From Rhodobacteraceae bacterium M382 (GTDB taxonomy: Bacteria > Pseudomonadota > Alphaproteobacteria > Rhodobacterales > Rhodobacteraceae): 64,000 nt of DNA. The stretch spans positions 62,001 to 126,000 of the forward strand of contig CP081100.1 of assembly GCA_025141015.1 (NCBI GenBank), given 5' to 3'. The position numbers and the translations under genes are program-made. The first letter of the stretch is position 1; each line of letters starts with the position of its first letter. Positions 19,112 to 28,552 of the stretch are shown here, one piece after another. The notes under the pieces are model-generated. The model was not told where the DNA came from. It did no database searches and saw only the letters and a program-made list of their open reading frames with translations.

Positions 19112-20020
19112 TCAGCTTTGCTCCCAAGCGGGATTCCTGCCGATGTGTTCAAGCAGGAAATCTATGAACACCCTCACCTTTGCGGACAGGACATTGGCTT
19201 TGGGGTAAACCAGCCACAGCACTGAATCGCCCGCAACGTGGTAGTCCGGCAAAACGCGGATCAAACGGCCCGCCAAGAGGTCCTGACGGACGCTCCAGAT
19301 CGAGTTTATCGAGATGCCTGCGCTTGCGATCGTTGCGATCTTCTGACTTAACCCATCATCCATGATGAGCTGGCTGCGCGCATCTCGCGGGCTGTATACT
19401 CCGCTGGGACCTGTCGGCCCCGTCAGCGGGCGCGGTTCCTGATCCGCAAATGCGATCAGATCGTGTTGGTTCAGATCCTGTGGGTGCAGCGGCGTGCCGT
19501 GTTCGGCGAGGTAATCCGGCGAAGCACAGAGAATGCGACGGTCGCTGGCCAGCTTGCGCCCTTTGAGGCTGGTGTCTTCCAGTGCAGCGTTTCTGAGAGC
19601 CAGATCAAAGCTTCCCTCGATCAGATCGAACCGGCTGTCCGAGAGACGCAAGTCCAGCGTGATGCCGGGATATTGCTTCAGGAACACTGGCAGGATCGGA
19701 GCGATATAGAGCTGCGCAAAGGTGCTGGGTGCAGTGAAGCGCAATTTGCCAGAGGGGGCTGCTTGCCCCTGTCCCAGAGCGGCGCGACCAGCCTCTTCTT
19801 GGGCAAGTATCTCGCGGGCAAAAGGCAGGAATTCGGCACCCTCCAGCGACAGCGCGACTTTGCGGGTCGAGCGGTGTAACAGGTCCGCCCCAAGTGAATG
19901 CTCCAGCTTTGCAAGCCGCGCGCTGGACACGGCAGGCGCAAGCCCAAGCTCACGCCCCGCAGCGCTGATGTTGAGCTTTTCCGCGGCCATTACGAACAGG
20001 CGAAGGCTGTCAGTATCCAT
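19112..20020 (-). CDS. LysR-family transcriptional regulator
   Basis: The 302-aa LysR protein has an N-terminal HTH (SLRLFVMAAEKLNISAAGRE) and an effector domain containing GKLRFTAPSTFAQLYIAP, typical of the AaeR/DmlR-like branch. It is divergent from the broken CmcJ-like gene and the monooxygenase/SDR pair, with 116 bp between start codons, and is the likely regulator of that operon. The short spacer (20021-20136) is AT-rich and should hold both promoters. Confidence 0.9.
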   Translation of the reverse strand: MDTDSLRLFVMAAEKLNISAAGRELGLAPAVSSARLAKLEHSLGADLLHRSTRKVALSLEGAEFLPFAREILAQEEAGRAALGQGQAAPSGKLRFTAPSTFAQLYIAPILPVFLKQYPGITLDLRLSDSRFDLIEGSFDLALRNAALEDTSLKGRKLASDRRILCASPDYLAEHGTPLHPQDLNQHDLIAFADQEPRPLTGPTGPSGVYSPRDARSQLIMDDGLSQKIATIASAGISINSIWSVRQDLLAGRLIRVLPDYHVAGDSVLWLVYPKANVLSAKVRVFIDFLLEHIGRNPAWEQS

Positions 20021-20136
20021 CTCTTTATATCCATAATCCGAATTATCTATCCTGAAATGGACGCTTTTTATCTGATTTTCAACATGTACTTTAATGGAAA
20101 GCCACTTTGGTGGCCCTGTTTCCCAAAGAGGCTGTC

Positions 20137-20580
20137 ATGCCCCAAACTGTCATGGTCAACTATCACGTCCACAGCCCCCGTCGTCAGGCGTTTCATATTG
20201 ATGCGGGTGGTGTCGTGGGCACGGTTGTCTCGCCGGAACTTGGGGAAACCGAGGTGCCGTTGCGCAACCTGCACGGTCCCGAGTTGGATCTGACATTTGC
20301 CAGGGACAGCGTTGCCTTTATCTCGGCACCGACCAGGGTTCGGTCCTTTGCGACCGTCCAGGAGTGGTTGACAGATTATGATGCCGAACTTACAGCGCCG
20401 CTGACCCACGGGGTTGGCACCAAAGAGGTGGCGGTATTTAACATTACGGCAATAAGGGCCTGCCGTTGGATGGGCGCAGTACCGTCGATCGGATGGAGAA
20501 CCCCGGCCTCATTTCGATCCGCAAGAGCCTCGAAAGCCGCACATCGGGTCGGCTTTGAGATGACCTCGCAAGGACTATGA
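20137..20580 (+). pseudogene. Truncated CmcJ/NvfI-family oxidoreductase gene
   Basis: The first ~105 residues resemble the N-terminal part of CmcJ/NvfI-family hydroxylase/desaturase-like proteins: an NYHV start, a DLTFARDSVAFISAPT block and a VAVFNIT segment where relatives have VFDHT. After that the similarity stops and the remaining ~40 residues look unlike any protein. In another frame, positions about 20435-20556 read like coding sequence (NKGLPLDGRSTVDRMENPG). An internal deletion or frameshift joining two pieces is the simplest explanation. Family members are about 250-300 aa, so most of the protein is missing. Its stop overlaps the region of the next start. The start at 20137 has AAAGAGG upstream. 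Confidence 0.6.
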
Positions 20581-20582
20581 CA

Positions 20583-21551
20583 ATGCTTGATACACTTGAG
20601 GCCCAAGGTTTTGCCACGATCAACCGGGCTTATAATACGGTCTTTCGACCGGAGCGGCTGAGCCTTGGTCTGGTCATGCCGCTCGAAGCTTATCCCAATA
20701 GCGCCGTTCCGGCGATGGATCGCCATATCGAACGGGTTCAACTGGCCGAAAAGCTGGGGTTCGCATCCGTGTGGCTGCGCGACGTGCCGTTCAATGTGCC
20801 GTCCTTTGGTGATGCGGGTCAGATTTTTGATCCCTTCGTTTACCTTGGTGCCTTGTCCATGACGACCAGCCAGATCGCGCTTGGCGTTGCCAGCATTGTG
20901 CTGCCACTGCGCCATCCGGCGCATGTGGCCAAGGCGGCGGCTTCGGTCGATGCTTTGTCAGGTGGGCGTCTGTTGCTGGGCGTTGCCTCGGGAGATCGGC
21001 CCGAAGAATACCCGGCAATGGGCATGGGCTTTCCCGATCGCGGTAAGAGGTTCCGGGACAGCATGGACTATATCCGCGCGATGGGCGAAGGTTATCCAAG
21101 CCTGAACAACGGCCAAGGGGCGCTATCCGGCGGCATGGATATGCTGCCGAAACCCACCGGTGGTCGCCTGCCGGTCCTGATCACCGGCGGCAGCCAGCAA
21201 TCCCCCGATTGGGTGGCTCAGAACGGCGACGGCTGGATGACCTATCCCCGTGACGCGACCTCTCAGGGGCGCGTTGTCGCCGACTATCGCGCGCGGATCG
21301 CAGAGACCGGAGGTCAGAACAAACCGGTGATGCAATCCCTGTACGTCGATCTGGTGGCAGATGCGGACGCAACCCCGCGCCCAATCCATCTGGGGTTCCA
21401 GTCCGGCGTGAATTTCCTGCGCGGCTACCTGCAAGAGGTACAGGCACTGGGAATCAATCACGTTGCCCTCAATCTGCGCTTCAACCACGCTGATATCGAA
21501 ACCACGTTGCGGTGCCTGTCTGACGAATTGCTGCCCGACTTCTCTGTTTAA
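20583..21551 (+). CDS. Luciferase-like (LLM class) flavin-dependent oxidoreductase
   Basis: The 322-aa protein has the bacterial luciferase-like TIM-barrel pattern: AEKLGFASVWLRDVPF, IALGVASIVLPLRHPAH, AASVDALSGGRLLLGVASG and PVLITGGSQQSPDW. It matches a distinct LLM group with DRPEEYPAMG. It probably uses reduced FMN supplied by another enzyme. ATG at 20583 is preferred to 20577 because AAGGA lies at better spacing. It sits between the CmcJ-like remnant and an SDR gene, under the divergent LysR. The substrate is unknown. Confidence 0.88.
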   Translation: MLDTLEAQGFATINRAYNTVFRPERLSLGLVMPLEAYPNSAVPAMDRHIERVQLAEKLGFASVWLRDVPFNVPSFGDAGQIFDPFVYLGALSMTTSQIALGVASIVLPLRHPAHVAKAAASVDALSGGRLLLGVASGDRPEEYPAMGMGFPDRGKRFRDSMDYIRAMGEGYPSLNNGQGALSGGMDMLPKPTGGRLPVLITGGSQQSPDWVAQNGDGWMTYPRDATSQGRVVADYRARIAETGGQNKPVMQSLYVDLVADADATPRPIHLGFQSGVNFLRGYLQEVQALGINHVALNLRFNHADIETTLRCLSDELLPDFSV

Positions 21552-21561
21552 GGAACCATTC

Positions 21562-22350
21562 ATGTCCCAGATCATTCTCATCACCGGATCGACCGATGGC
21601 ATCGGCTTGCTGACCGCCAAAACACTGGCCGAACGGGGCCACACGATCCTGTTGCATGGCCGCAACCAGACCAAGTTGGACAAGGCCGTGGCCGAAGTGG
21701 GTGGCACGACCGAGGCCTATGTCGCCGACCTGTCGAAATTGGCGGATGTCGAAGCCTTGGCGACGGCGATCCTTGAGCGACACGACCGGCTGGACGTGCT
21801 GATCAACAATGCAGGCGTCTATAAGGTGCCACAAACCAGAACGCCCGAGGGATTGGACGTGCGCTTTGTGGTGAACACTTTTGCGCCCTGGGTGCTGACG
21901 CAGCGCCTATTGCCGATCATCCCACAGAAGGGTCGCATCGTGAACCTGTCCTCGGCCGCGCAGGCCGCCGTTGATGTCAAAGCTATGGCCGGACAAGGCG
22001 CGCTTGACGACTTCAGCGCATATGCCCAAAGCAAGCTGGCAATCACAATATGGACACAGGAACTGGCGCGTAACTTGTCCGAGGGTCCCATAGTTCTTGC
22101 CGTGAACCCGGGGTCTCTGTTGGCCTCGAAAATGGTCAAGGAAGGGTTCGGCGTGGCCGGCAACGATCTGAGTATCGGTGCCGATATCCTGAGCCGGGCC
22201 GCACTGGCCCCCGAATTTGCGACCGCCTCCGGCCAATACTTCGATAACGACTCCGGCGGTTTTGCACGCCCCCATTCTGCGGCGCTGGATGCACAGCATG
22301 CAAATGCGGTGATGCAGGGAATCAATCAGACGATTGCGCTTATGCGGTGA
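21562..22350 (+). CDS. Short-chain dehydrogenase/reductase
   Basis: The 262-aa classical SDR has the cofactor motif TGSTDGIG near residue 8, the NNAG motif (LINNAGVYKVP), the catalytic serine in VNLSSAA and YAQSK as the Tyr-x3-Lys pair. The start at 21562 is 10 nt after the monooxygenase stop, so the two form an operon. A hairpin (22379-22411) follows. The substrate cannot be told. Confidence 0.9.
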   Translation: MSQIILITGSTDGIGLLTAKTLAERGHTILLHGRNQTKLDKAVAEVGGTTEAYVADLSKLADVEALATAILERHDRLDVLINNAGVYKVPQTRTPEGLDVRFVVNTFAPWVLTQRLLPIIPQKGRIVNLSSAAQAAVDVKAMAGQGALDDFSAYAQSKLAITIWTQELARNLSEGPIVLAVNPGSLLASKMVKEGFGVAGNDLSIGADILSRAALAPEFATASGQYFDNDSGGFARPHSAALDAQHANAVMQGINQTIALMR

Positions 22351-22378
22351 TATTTCGCTCTTCAATCAGCTAAATTCT

Positions 22379-22411
22379 CGGTCGCGATGGTGTCGTTCAT
22401 TGTCGCGACCG
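22379..22411 (+). terminator. Probable terminator after the SDR gene
   Basis: A perfect 9-bp stem (22379-22387 with 22403-22411) encloses a 15-nt loop and is followed by TAATTTATT. It lies 28 nt past the SDR stop. Confidence 0.45.
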
Positions 22412-22423
22412 TAATTTATTCCG

Positions 22424-22590
22424 GGCAACAAGCATGGGTTGTTGCGGCGGGCAATTGACGTATCGCACAGGCCAACCCGTAAACGACAGAAGACCTTTGG
22501 CCGGTTCGAAGCGCCCAGGCAGGCTCAGAGGTTTCTTTCTGCGCACGATCAGATCAATCTGTTCTGGCATCCCCGCTGCTCTCAGCTCAT
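22424..22590 (+). mobile_element. IS6-family transposase remnant (C-terminal piece)
   Basis: Without a start codon, the frame reads AIDVSHRPTRKRQK, then RFEAPRQAQRFLSAHDQINL. This is the conserved C-terminal end of IS6/IS26-type transposases (NN..E.SH.PTR.RE...RF....AQRFLSAH). The rest of the catalytic domain and the terminal inverted repeats are absent. Thirty bases (22451-22480) match 29650-29679 on the opposite strand with 28 identities, showing a second scrap of a related element there. It lies in the convergent gap between the SDR and Rossmann-protein genes. Confidence 0.7.
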
Positions 22591-22614
22591 TGAAAGATCC
22601 TTCCTCAAATCAAA

Positions 22615-23682
22615 TTACAAAACAGCCAACAGGGCCTGTGCCTGTGCTGCCGCGTTTTTTGTGGTCAGGGACTCAGGCGTACTGCCCAGAAGGTTCTGCA
22701 AACTCTCACAGGTCTCGGGGGTGTAGATGATCGTGCCATCCTCCGTGACGCTTTTGATCCCGTCCCATGCCAGCGACTGTTCATTGACCGCAATTGCCTG
22801 GTCCAAGCTCCACTCTAGCGGCAAGTCCAGAACAATCCCGGACGTGCTGGCCTGGACCGGATACCCGCCCAGCAACGCGCCAATCCCGGGCAAGTGGATC
22901 GATTGCGGTAACTCGGACGTAAGCGCCTGCAGGGCTCGGATCCCTGCCGAGGCCGTTACCCGGTTGAAATGCAGGTCATAGGGAAACGGAAACGGGTCCC
23001 ACAGTGCTTGGCTGGCGATCGGGCTGACGTCTTCCCCGTGCACGGTTGCCTTGATCAAATGTGGGGGCAGTTCCTTGGGAGTGGGTGCGTTCAGAACATA
23101 GTATTCAAACGCGTGCTGCGCCACCAACTGCACCCGCACCTCGTTGGGGCTGCAGCCTTTGATCCGCGCCACGTAGGATTGGATTTTTGCGATAGGTTCC
23201 TGCACATTTCCAATGCCGCACGTCGGCCCATAACCCGTGCGATTTAGCACGGCATTGATTACATCTGGATAAGAGGCGCCGATCCAGACCCCGTTGAAAT
23301 TCGCCTCGGTCATCTGATCCCGCAGGGCAACCATCAAAGCCAGATGTAATGCCGTATATCCGGCAAACGGTAGGCTGGCAGCGGCCTCGTCCAGCTTCCA
23401 CCAGGGTAACATGCTGGGTGCAGTAAACAGATAATCGGGCGCGATTTGATCCAGCTTTGCACCAAACCCCGGTGCGTTGAAATCCAGTTCTTCGGCAATG
23501 ATCTTGGGGAAAAACCCTTCGATCCCGGCCCCGATCACGGCATTGTTGGCGCGAGCCTGGGCTTTGGCCTTGTCCCGGCTGGCCACGATGATCGTATCGA
23601 ACAACTGAGACCGGGCCGCGGCTTCCAGCAAATGTGTGCCCAGCTCTCCCAAGGAAAGTACCATCAAGGTTGGCTTCGCCAT
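22615..23682 (-). CDS. Rossmann-fold NAD(P)-binding protein of unknown function
   Basis: The 355-aa protein begins with a beta-alpha-beta nucleotide-binding unit (LMVLSLGELGTHLLEAAARS) followed by IIVASRDKAKA. This suggests a dehydrogenase related to saccharopine- or homospermidine-type enzymes. The remainder (for example NGVWIGASYPDVINAVLNRTGYGPTCGIG) is not one I can place. ATG at 23682 has AAGGAG at good spacing. It is divergent from the XRE-cupin regulator with 236 bp between, so that protein probably controls it. The reaction is unknown. Confidence 0.65.
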   Translation of the reverse strand: MAKPTLMVLSLGELGTHLLEAAARSQLFDTIIVASRDKAKAQARANNAVIGAGIEGFFPKIIAEELDFNAPGFGAKLDQIAPDYLFTAPSMLPWWKLDEAAASLPFAGYTALHLALMVALRDQMTEANFNGVWIGASYPDVINAVLNRTGYGPTCGIGNVQEPIAKIQSYVARIKGCSPNEVRVQLVAQHAFEYYVLNAPTPKELPPHLIKATVHGEDVSPIASQALWDPFPFPYDLHFNRVTASAGIRALQALTSELPQSIHLPGIGALLGGYPVQASTSGIVLDLPLEWSLDQAIAVNEQSLAWDGIKSVTEDGTIIYTPETCESLQNLLGSTPESLTTKNAAAQAQALLAVL

Positions 23683-23918
23683 GGTGGCTCCTTTTCGATG
23701 ATGAGCGCCGAGATCGAATCAAATCTTGTAAATGTCTATCGGAAAACGGCGTCGTTTCAAATATGAAACGATTCCAGGTCACAGGACCACCCGCCAGAGA
23801 GACTGGTAAACCGCCCAAACGCCCGTAATATCCGTGCAGACAATCATGCAATGATCCGGACATCCGAAAAATGCCGCCAACCGACACGCATAAACCCGAC
23901 GCTGGGGATCCAGGTCAG

Positions 23919-24461
23919 ATGAATATCGGAGAAACGATTCGTCAAATGCGTGCAACCCGCGGCGTATCGCTGAGCCGCCTGGCCGAGAGAGCCAATGTCT
24001 CAAAATCCAACCTGTCAAAGATTGAAAACAACGTAATTTCGCCAACCTTTGACATGATGGGTAAGATCTCTCAAGGGTTGGGAGTGACCACATCCGAATT
24101 GCTGTCGCACGGCAGGCTAACCACCGATATGCTGTCTTTTACCGATGCAGGAGAAGGAGGGAAATCTTCCAGCGGGCATTACGAGTTCGAATTTCTGTTT
24201 TCCGAACTCAGCAACCGGAAAATGATCCCGATCGTCACAACAATTCAGCCACATAAATCCGAAATGATTTCATCCCCATCTTCTCATGGAGGCGAAGAAT
24301 TTTTCTATGTGATCGAGGGGACCGTAGACTTCCTGAGCGACGGCAAAGTGATAAAAACCATGAAGAAAGGTGACGCTGCCTATTTCAGCAGCGGATTGCA
24401 ACATCTTGCTGTAAATCAACAGCCTCACCCGGCCCAACTGCTGTGGGTCTGGCTTGCTTGA
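23919..24461 (+). CDS. XRE-family regulator with C-terminal cupin domain
   Basis: The 180-aa protein has an N-terminal helix-turn-helix (IRQMRATRGVSLSRLAERA, VSKSNLSKIEN) and a C-terminal cupin (GGEEFFYVIEGTVDF, GDAAYFSSGLQHLAVN), the common layout of small-molecule-sensing XRE-cupin regulators. An in-frame ATG at 23871 lacks a ribosome site, so 23919 is chosen. It lies between the divergent Rossmann protein and the downstream gamma-glutamyltransferase gene and may regulate either. Confidence 0.88.
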   Translation: MNIGETIRQMRATRGVSLSRLAERANVSKSNLSKIENNVISPTFDMMGKISQGLGVTTSELLSHGRLTTDMLSFTDAGEGGKSSSGHYEFEFLFSELSNRKMIPIVTTIQPHKSEMISSPSSHGGEEFFYVIEGTVDFLSDGKVIKTMKKGDAAYFSSGLQHLAVNQQPHPAQLLWVWLA

Positions 24462-24657
24462 GCATCACACGGGTCTGAACGCTGGTCGGTCCTGAACCCC
24501 TTACCACGTACGTGTTCACAGGTCAGGGCCGCGTTAACCAATGGGCTAACCCTCAAACTCTTGGTATGAATGAGGGAGCCTCGGGGGCAGGTCAGGCAAA
24601 CTTTGGTCCGCCCAATATGTTTCTAGTACAAACACACCCAAAGGAGAGAATCCAAGC

Positions 24658-26253
24658 ATGCGTAATCTCGAACTCCCCGGCCGGTCTCCTGTGATTGCCA
24701 CAACTGCTGTCGCGGCAACGTCACACCATCTGGCCACTCAGACCGCGATTGCGATCTTGCAGAAAGGCGGCAATGCCATGGACGCCGCCATCGCTGCCTG
24801 CGCTGTTCAATGTGTTGTCGAACCCCAGTCGACCGGGATTGGTGGAGATTGCTTTTGCATGTATGCACCCAAAGGCAGCGACGACTATGTCGCCTTCAAT
24901 GGGTCAGGTCGCGCACCCGCCGCTGCAACGCCCGAATGGTTTGCCGAACAGGGTATCACCAGAATCCAGCAACAAAGCGCCCATGCGGTCACTATTCCTG
25001 GTGCTGTTGATGCCTGGGATACACTGCACCGTGACCACGGCGTCCTGCCTTTTGCCGATGTCCTGCAACCTGCAATCGATTATGCCCAAAACGGATATCC
25101 GATCGCCTCGCGGGTCAGCGTAGATTTTGCGCGCAACCTTGGCCTGCTGCAAGGTTGCGAACATGCGTCTCGGGTGTTTTTGCCGGGTGGTCAATCTGTG
25201 CCAGAGGGACATGTTCACAAACAGCCTGATCTTGGTCGAACGCTGGAAAAGATTGCGACCCAAGGTCGTGACGGCTTTTACACCAGCGACGTAGCCGAGG
25301 ACATGGTGACCTTTCTGCAGGGTCATGGTGGTTTGCACACAATGGAGGATTTCGCCAACGTCCAAGGCGATTATGTAACTCCGATCAAAGCACGCTATCA
25401 CGGCTATGACGTCTACCAATGTCCACCGAACGGACAGGGTGTCATTGCGCTGATGTTGCTCAAACTGATGGAACGATTTGAGAAAGAAGGTGATACCCCG
25501 ATCAACCTGGATCGGATTCACCAGGAGATCGAAGCGGGCCGTCTGACCTACCATCAGAGGGATTGCTACGTCGCAGATCCTGAACACGCGCAGGTTCCGG
25601 TTGAGTGGCTGTTATCCGATGAAAACATCGACAATCTTTACAACACGATCCAGGCAGATCAGGCACTCACCGAGATGCCGGATTTCACCCCTCCCGTTCA
25701 TCACGATACGGTCTATATAACCGTCGTCGACAAGGACAGGAACGCCTGTAGCTTCATCAACACCTTGTTCCACAATTTCGGGACGGGTTTGATGGCCCCC
25801 AGGTCTGGCGTCTTGTTGCACTGCCGTGGCATGGGGTTTTCGCTCGACTCCGAACATCCCAATTGTATCGCCCCGAACAAACGCCCGCTGCATACCATCA
25901 TTCCCGGAATGGTGGCCAAAGATGGAAAAACAGTCATGTCCTATGGTGTGATGGGCGGTGCCTATCAGGCCTTTGGGCACATGCAATTCCTGTCCCGCTT
26001 CCTGCAATACGGGTTCGACATACAGGAAGCTCAGGATTTGCCCCGTTTCTTTCCAAACCCCATCACAGGGAACATCGATTGCGAAGGAACACTGCCTGAC
26101 GATATTACGGAGGATCTCAGAGCTCGTGGGCATCGGATTGCCGCTGCCAAGGTCCCAATCGGGGGATCACAAGCCATCTGGATCGACTGGGACAAAGGCA
26201 CTTTGACCGGCGGATCGGACCCTCGCAAAGACGGCTGTGCCGCCGGGTATTGA
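24658..26253 (+). CDS. ggt: Gamma-glutamyltransferase
   Basis: The 531-aa protein is of the gamma-glutamyltranspeptidase family, an N-terminal nucleophile hydrolase. The large-subunit start (TSHHLATQTAIAILQKGGNA, then GGDCFCMYAP) is clear. The self-cleavage site is expected before T351 in HHDTVYITVVDKD, which aligns with the E. coli nucleophile Thr391; flanking residues (V352, Y353) differ from the usual Thr-His. No signal peptide is seen, so it is probably cytoplasmic. Such enzymes hydrolyse gamma-glutamyl compounds. AAAGGAGAG precedes the ATG. It converges on the gene for a peptide-type binding protein. Confidence 0.9.
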   Translation: MRNLELPGRSPVIATTAVAATSHHLATQTAIAILQKGGNAMDAAIAACAVQCVVEPQSTGIGGDCFCMYAPKGSDDYVAFNGSGRAPAAATPEWFAEQGITRIQQQSAHAVTIPGAVDAWDTLHRDHGVLPFADVLQPAIDYAQNGYPIASRVSVDFARNLGLLQGCEHASRVFLPGGQSVPEGHVHKQPDLGRTLEKIATQGRDGFYTSDVAEDMVTFLQGHGGLHTMEDFANVQGDYVTPIKARYHGYDVYQCPPNGQGVIALMLLKLMERFEKEGDTPINLDRIHQEIEAGRLTYHQRDCYVADPEHAQVPVEWLLSDENIDNLYNTIQADQALTEMPDFTPPVHHDTVYITVVDKDRNACSFINTLFHNFGTGLMAPRSGVLLHCRGMGFSLDSEHPNCIAPNKRPLHTIIPGMVAKDGKTVMSYGVMGGAYQAFGHMQFLSRFLQYGFDIQEAQDLPRFFPNPITGNIDCEGTLPDDITEDLRARGHRIAAAKVPIGGSQAIWIDWDKGTLTGGSDPRKDGCAAGY

Positions 26254-26422
26254 CGCGCCACTAAGACCTGGACCGGCGCACGCTGTATCAGCCTCGCCAT
26301 TCCTTGAGCCCCTAAAGGCGCGCGTTCCAAATCGGGGCGGCGTGGCTTGACGTCGCAAACCCTTGCCCGCGTGTCGAAAGGAAACAGGGGCAATCGGGAT
26401 GCCCGCGTGTCTTTAGGTAGGC

Positions 26423-26460
26423 TCCCGCCCCTGGTCCACCATTGCGGCCCAGGGGCGGGA
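26423..26460. terminator. Bidirectional terminator between ggt and the binding-protein gene
   Basis: A perfect 12-bp GC-rich stem (26423-26434 with 26449-26460) closes a 14-nt loop, just outside the stop of the minus-strand gene. There is no T-tract on either side. The rest of the 215-bp gap (26254-26468) shows nothing else. Confidence 0.55.
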
Positions 26461-26468
26461 TCAGTTCG

Positions 26469-28133
26469 TTAGGCAGACCAGGCCCATTTGTAGTGGTGGT
26501 CTTCGTGGGCAAGATGTTTGTCCACGCCTGTCAGACCCTCGACATGGTGGCGATAAAGCGACCGCCAATAGGGCTGGATGGTGACCGCCTCTTCCTGGAT
26601 CAAGGCTTCGATTTTTGCCATGACGTCGCTGCGTTTGGCCGCGTCGGCAATGCCCAACGCTTCGTCAAGCAGCGCATCAAATTCGGCGTTTTCCCAACCG
26701 AATTCATTCCAGGCTGCCCCACTGCGATAGGCCAACGCGTGGATCTGAACACCCAGAGGGCGCGGGTTCCAGTTGGTCGAGCTGAACGGATATTTGGTCC
26801 AGTCGTTCCAGAAAGTCGCCCCAGGTAGAACGGTACGCTTCACCTTGAACCCAGCATCACGCAATTGCGCAGCCACCGCGTCAGTGGTGTTACGACGCCA
26901 GTCATCGTCGATGGAGTGGATTTCCATTTCGAAATCTTCCATCCCGGCTTCCTTCAACAGCTCCAGCGCCTTGGCTGGGTTGTATTCGGTGTCGCCGATG
27001 TCGCGGTATTCCGGGTGCACCGGACCGACGTGGTGATCCTGTGCGGGCTGGCCACGGCCAGCTGCACCCAGCTCCAGCAGAACCGCGTTGTCGGTCGCCA
27101 GTTGGATCGCCTTGCGGACGCGTTTGTCGGCATAGGGGCGGATGCCTTCGACTTCGGCCAGTTGGTTGGGACGGATTACGATGGTCGCCATGGTCACCAC
27201 TTCGGATTTCACGAAACCCAGACCGTCCATCACGTCGATATATTCACCAACCGATTCATACAGCATATCGACTTCGCCGGAATCCAGCGCCGCCAGATAA
27301 GCCGACGGATCGGTACCAAAATCGATGTATTTGATGGTGTCGAGATAAGGGCCGCCATAGATCTCGGTGCCCCACCAGGTGTGGTTTGTATTGCGTTCCA
27401 GCGTGGCCTTGATGCCCACTTCCAACTCGGTGATCACAAACGGGCCGGTGCCCACAGCGTTCATGGTATCCGCCGGATCATAGCTGGAATGCACGATTGC
27501 CGCAGGATAGTCGGTCATACCGGCGATCAGCGAAATATCCGGCTTGACCAGGTTCAACACCACGGTGTGACTGTCGACGACTTCGACCACCCCGTCTTTC
27601 AGCTTCTTGGTGTCCGGGTCGACCATGCTCGACATGCGGCCCGCCATCGAGTTGCCCTCGACCCCGCTGTCGCACCAGCGTTCGACATTGTTGGCAATGT
27701 CCTGAGCGGTGAAATCGTCGCCATTGTTCCATTTGACGCCCTTGCGGACATTCAATGTGTATTTGGTGGCGTCGTCGCTGACTTCCCAGCTTTCCAGCAG
27801 CATGGGGCGGATGGTGCCGTCGTTGTTGAATTCGACGCAATATTCCAGCGTCCCACGGGTCACACAGCCGATTTCGGCCCAATCCATGGTACGTACGTCC
27901 TTGAGACCCTTGATCTGCATCTGCACCCGAAGGGTTCCGCCGTCTTTGGGCGTTCCGGCCGCCATCGCAGGGCTGGGTTCGCCAATCAGGCCATAGGCTG
28001 CAGCTGCAGTCACGCCGAACCCTGTCGCACGTGTCAGGAATTCGCGGCGGTCCATCAGACCGGCCTTGTATTCATCGACGTACATTTCCACCGCTGGGTG
28101 TTTTGCAGTGTTCACACCTTGATCAGTTTGCAT
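26469..28133 (-). CDS. Peptide-type ABC substrate-binding protein, Tat-exported, orphan
   Basis: This 554-aa protein is of the SBP_bac_5 family. The start at 28133 has AAGGAAAG upstream; an earlier ATG at 28214 gives an unlikely leader. A twin-arginine signal ([14 protein letters not shown], hydrophobic run to PAMA) lies about 30 residues in, an unusually long n-region. Family features include [17 protein letters not shown]. No permease or ATPase gene is adjacent, so it may deliver to the DppBC/DF-like system at 3.7-7.2 kb or one outside the window. It converges with gamma-glutamyltransferase, which could process an imported gamma-glutamyl compound. Confidence 0.9.
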   Translation of the reverse strand: MQTDQGVNTAKHPAVEMYVDEYKAGLMDRREFLTRATGFGVTAAAAYGLIGEPSPAMAAGTPKDGGTLRVQMQIKGLKDVRTMDWAEIGCVTRGTLEYCVEFNNDGTIRPMLLESWEVSDDATKYTLNVRKGVKWNNGDDFTAQDIANNVERWCDSGVEGNSMAGRMSSMVDPDTKKLKDGVVEVVDSHTVVLNLVKPDISLIAGMTDYPAAIVHSSYDPADTMNAVGTGPFVITELEVGIKATLERNTNHTWWGTEIYGGPYLDTIKYIDFGTDPSAYLAALDSGEVDMLYESVGEYIDVMDGLGFVKSEVVTMATIVIRPNQLAEVEGIRPYADKRVRKAIQLATDNAVLLELGAAGRGQPAQDHHVGPVHPEYRDIGDTEYNPAKALELLKEAGMEDFEMEIHSIDDDWRRNTTDAVAAQLRDAGFKVKRTVLPGATFWNDWTKYPFSSTNWNPRPLGVQIHALAYRSGAAWNEFGWENAEFDALLDEALGIADAAKRSDVMAKIEALIQEEAVTIQPYWRSLYRHHVEGLTGVDKHLAHEDHHYKWAWSA

Positions 28134-28552
28134 CTTTAACTTTCCTTGCTGGTCTTCTGTTTCGGCGAAATTAGTCTTGTTTGCCTGAAGCTCGACCCAG
28201 TGCATAAACAACACATCTGTGCCAACTATCCTGTTCGCGCAAAGCGAGTAGTGCGTGGCAGGTCCAGTTCACTCAAACGAATTTTTCGATGGCATAGACC
28301 TTCTTTTTATTTTGAGTATGCAATTGCCTTGTATGCCCACGGTGTCCCAGATGAAGAAGTTGGAAAATTGACGCTCTGGAATGCGGGCGGGAACGTCTCA
28401 TACCTGTTGGTGGTGCGAGAAAGCCATAATACGATCGGACTGACCGCTGGAAATACCCAGTACACCCACTTGGTCAAAGCCGGTCCAGCTCCACCTTGTT
28501 CATGACCACCAACAGCCTGATTACAGACAGAAGCCAAACGAAAGCCTGAAAC
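28134..28552. other. 419-bp divergent intergenic region
   Basis: It separates the divergent binding-protein and nitrilase-family genes and should carry both promoters. The frames that run through it have no recognisable domain and poor start context. No repeat, RNA gene or insertion sequence was seen. Confidence 0.5.

Noticed and set aside
22439-22490. Second GntR/UTRA fragment
   Set aside because: The first impression rested on the AIDVSHRPTR stretch shared with 29.65 kb, but the following RF...QAQRFLSAH block is that of IS6 transposases, so both copies are transposon-derived.
26865-28139. 424-codon plus-strand open frame
   Set aside because: Shadow of the Tat-exported binding-protein gene; no domain is seen.
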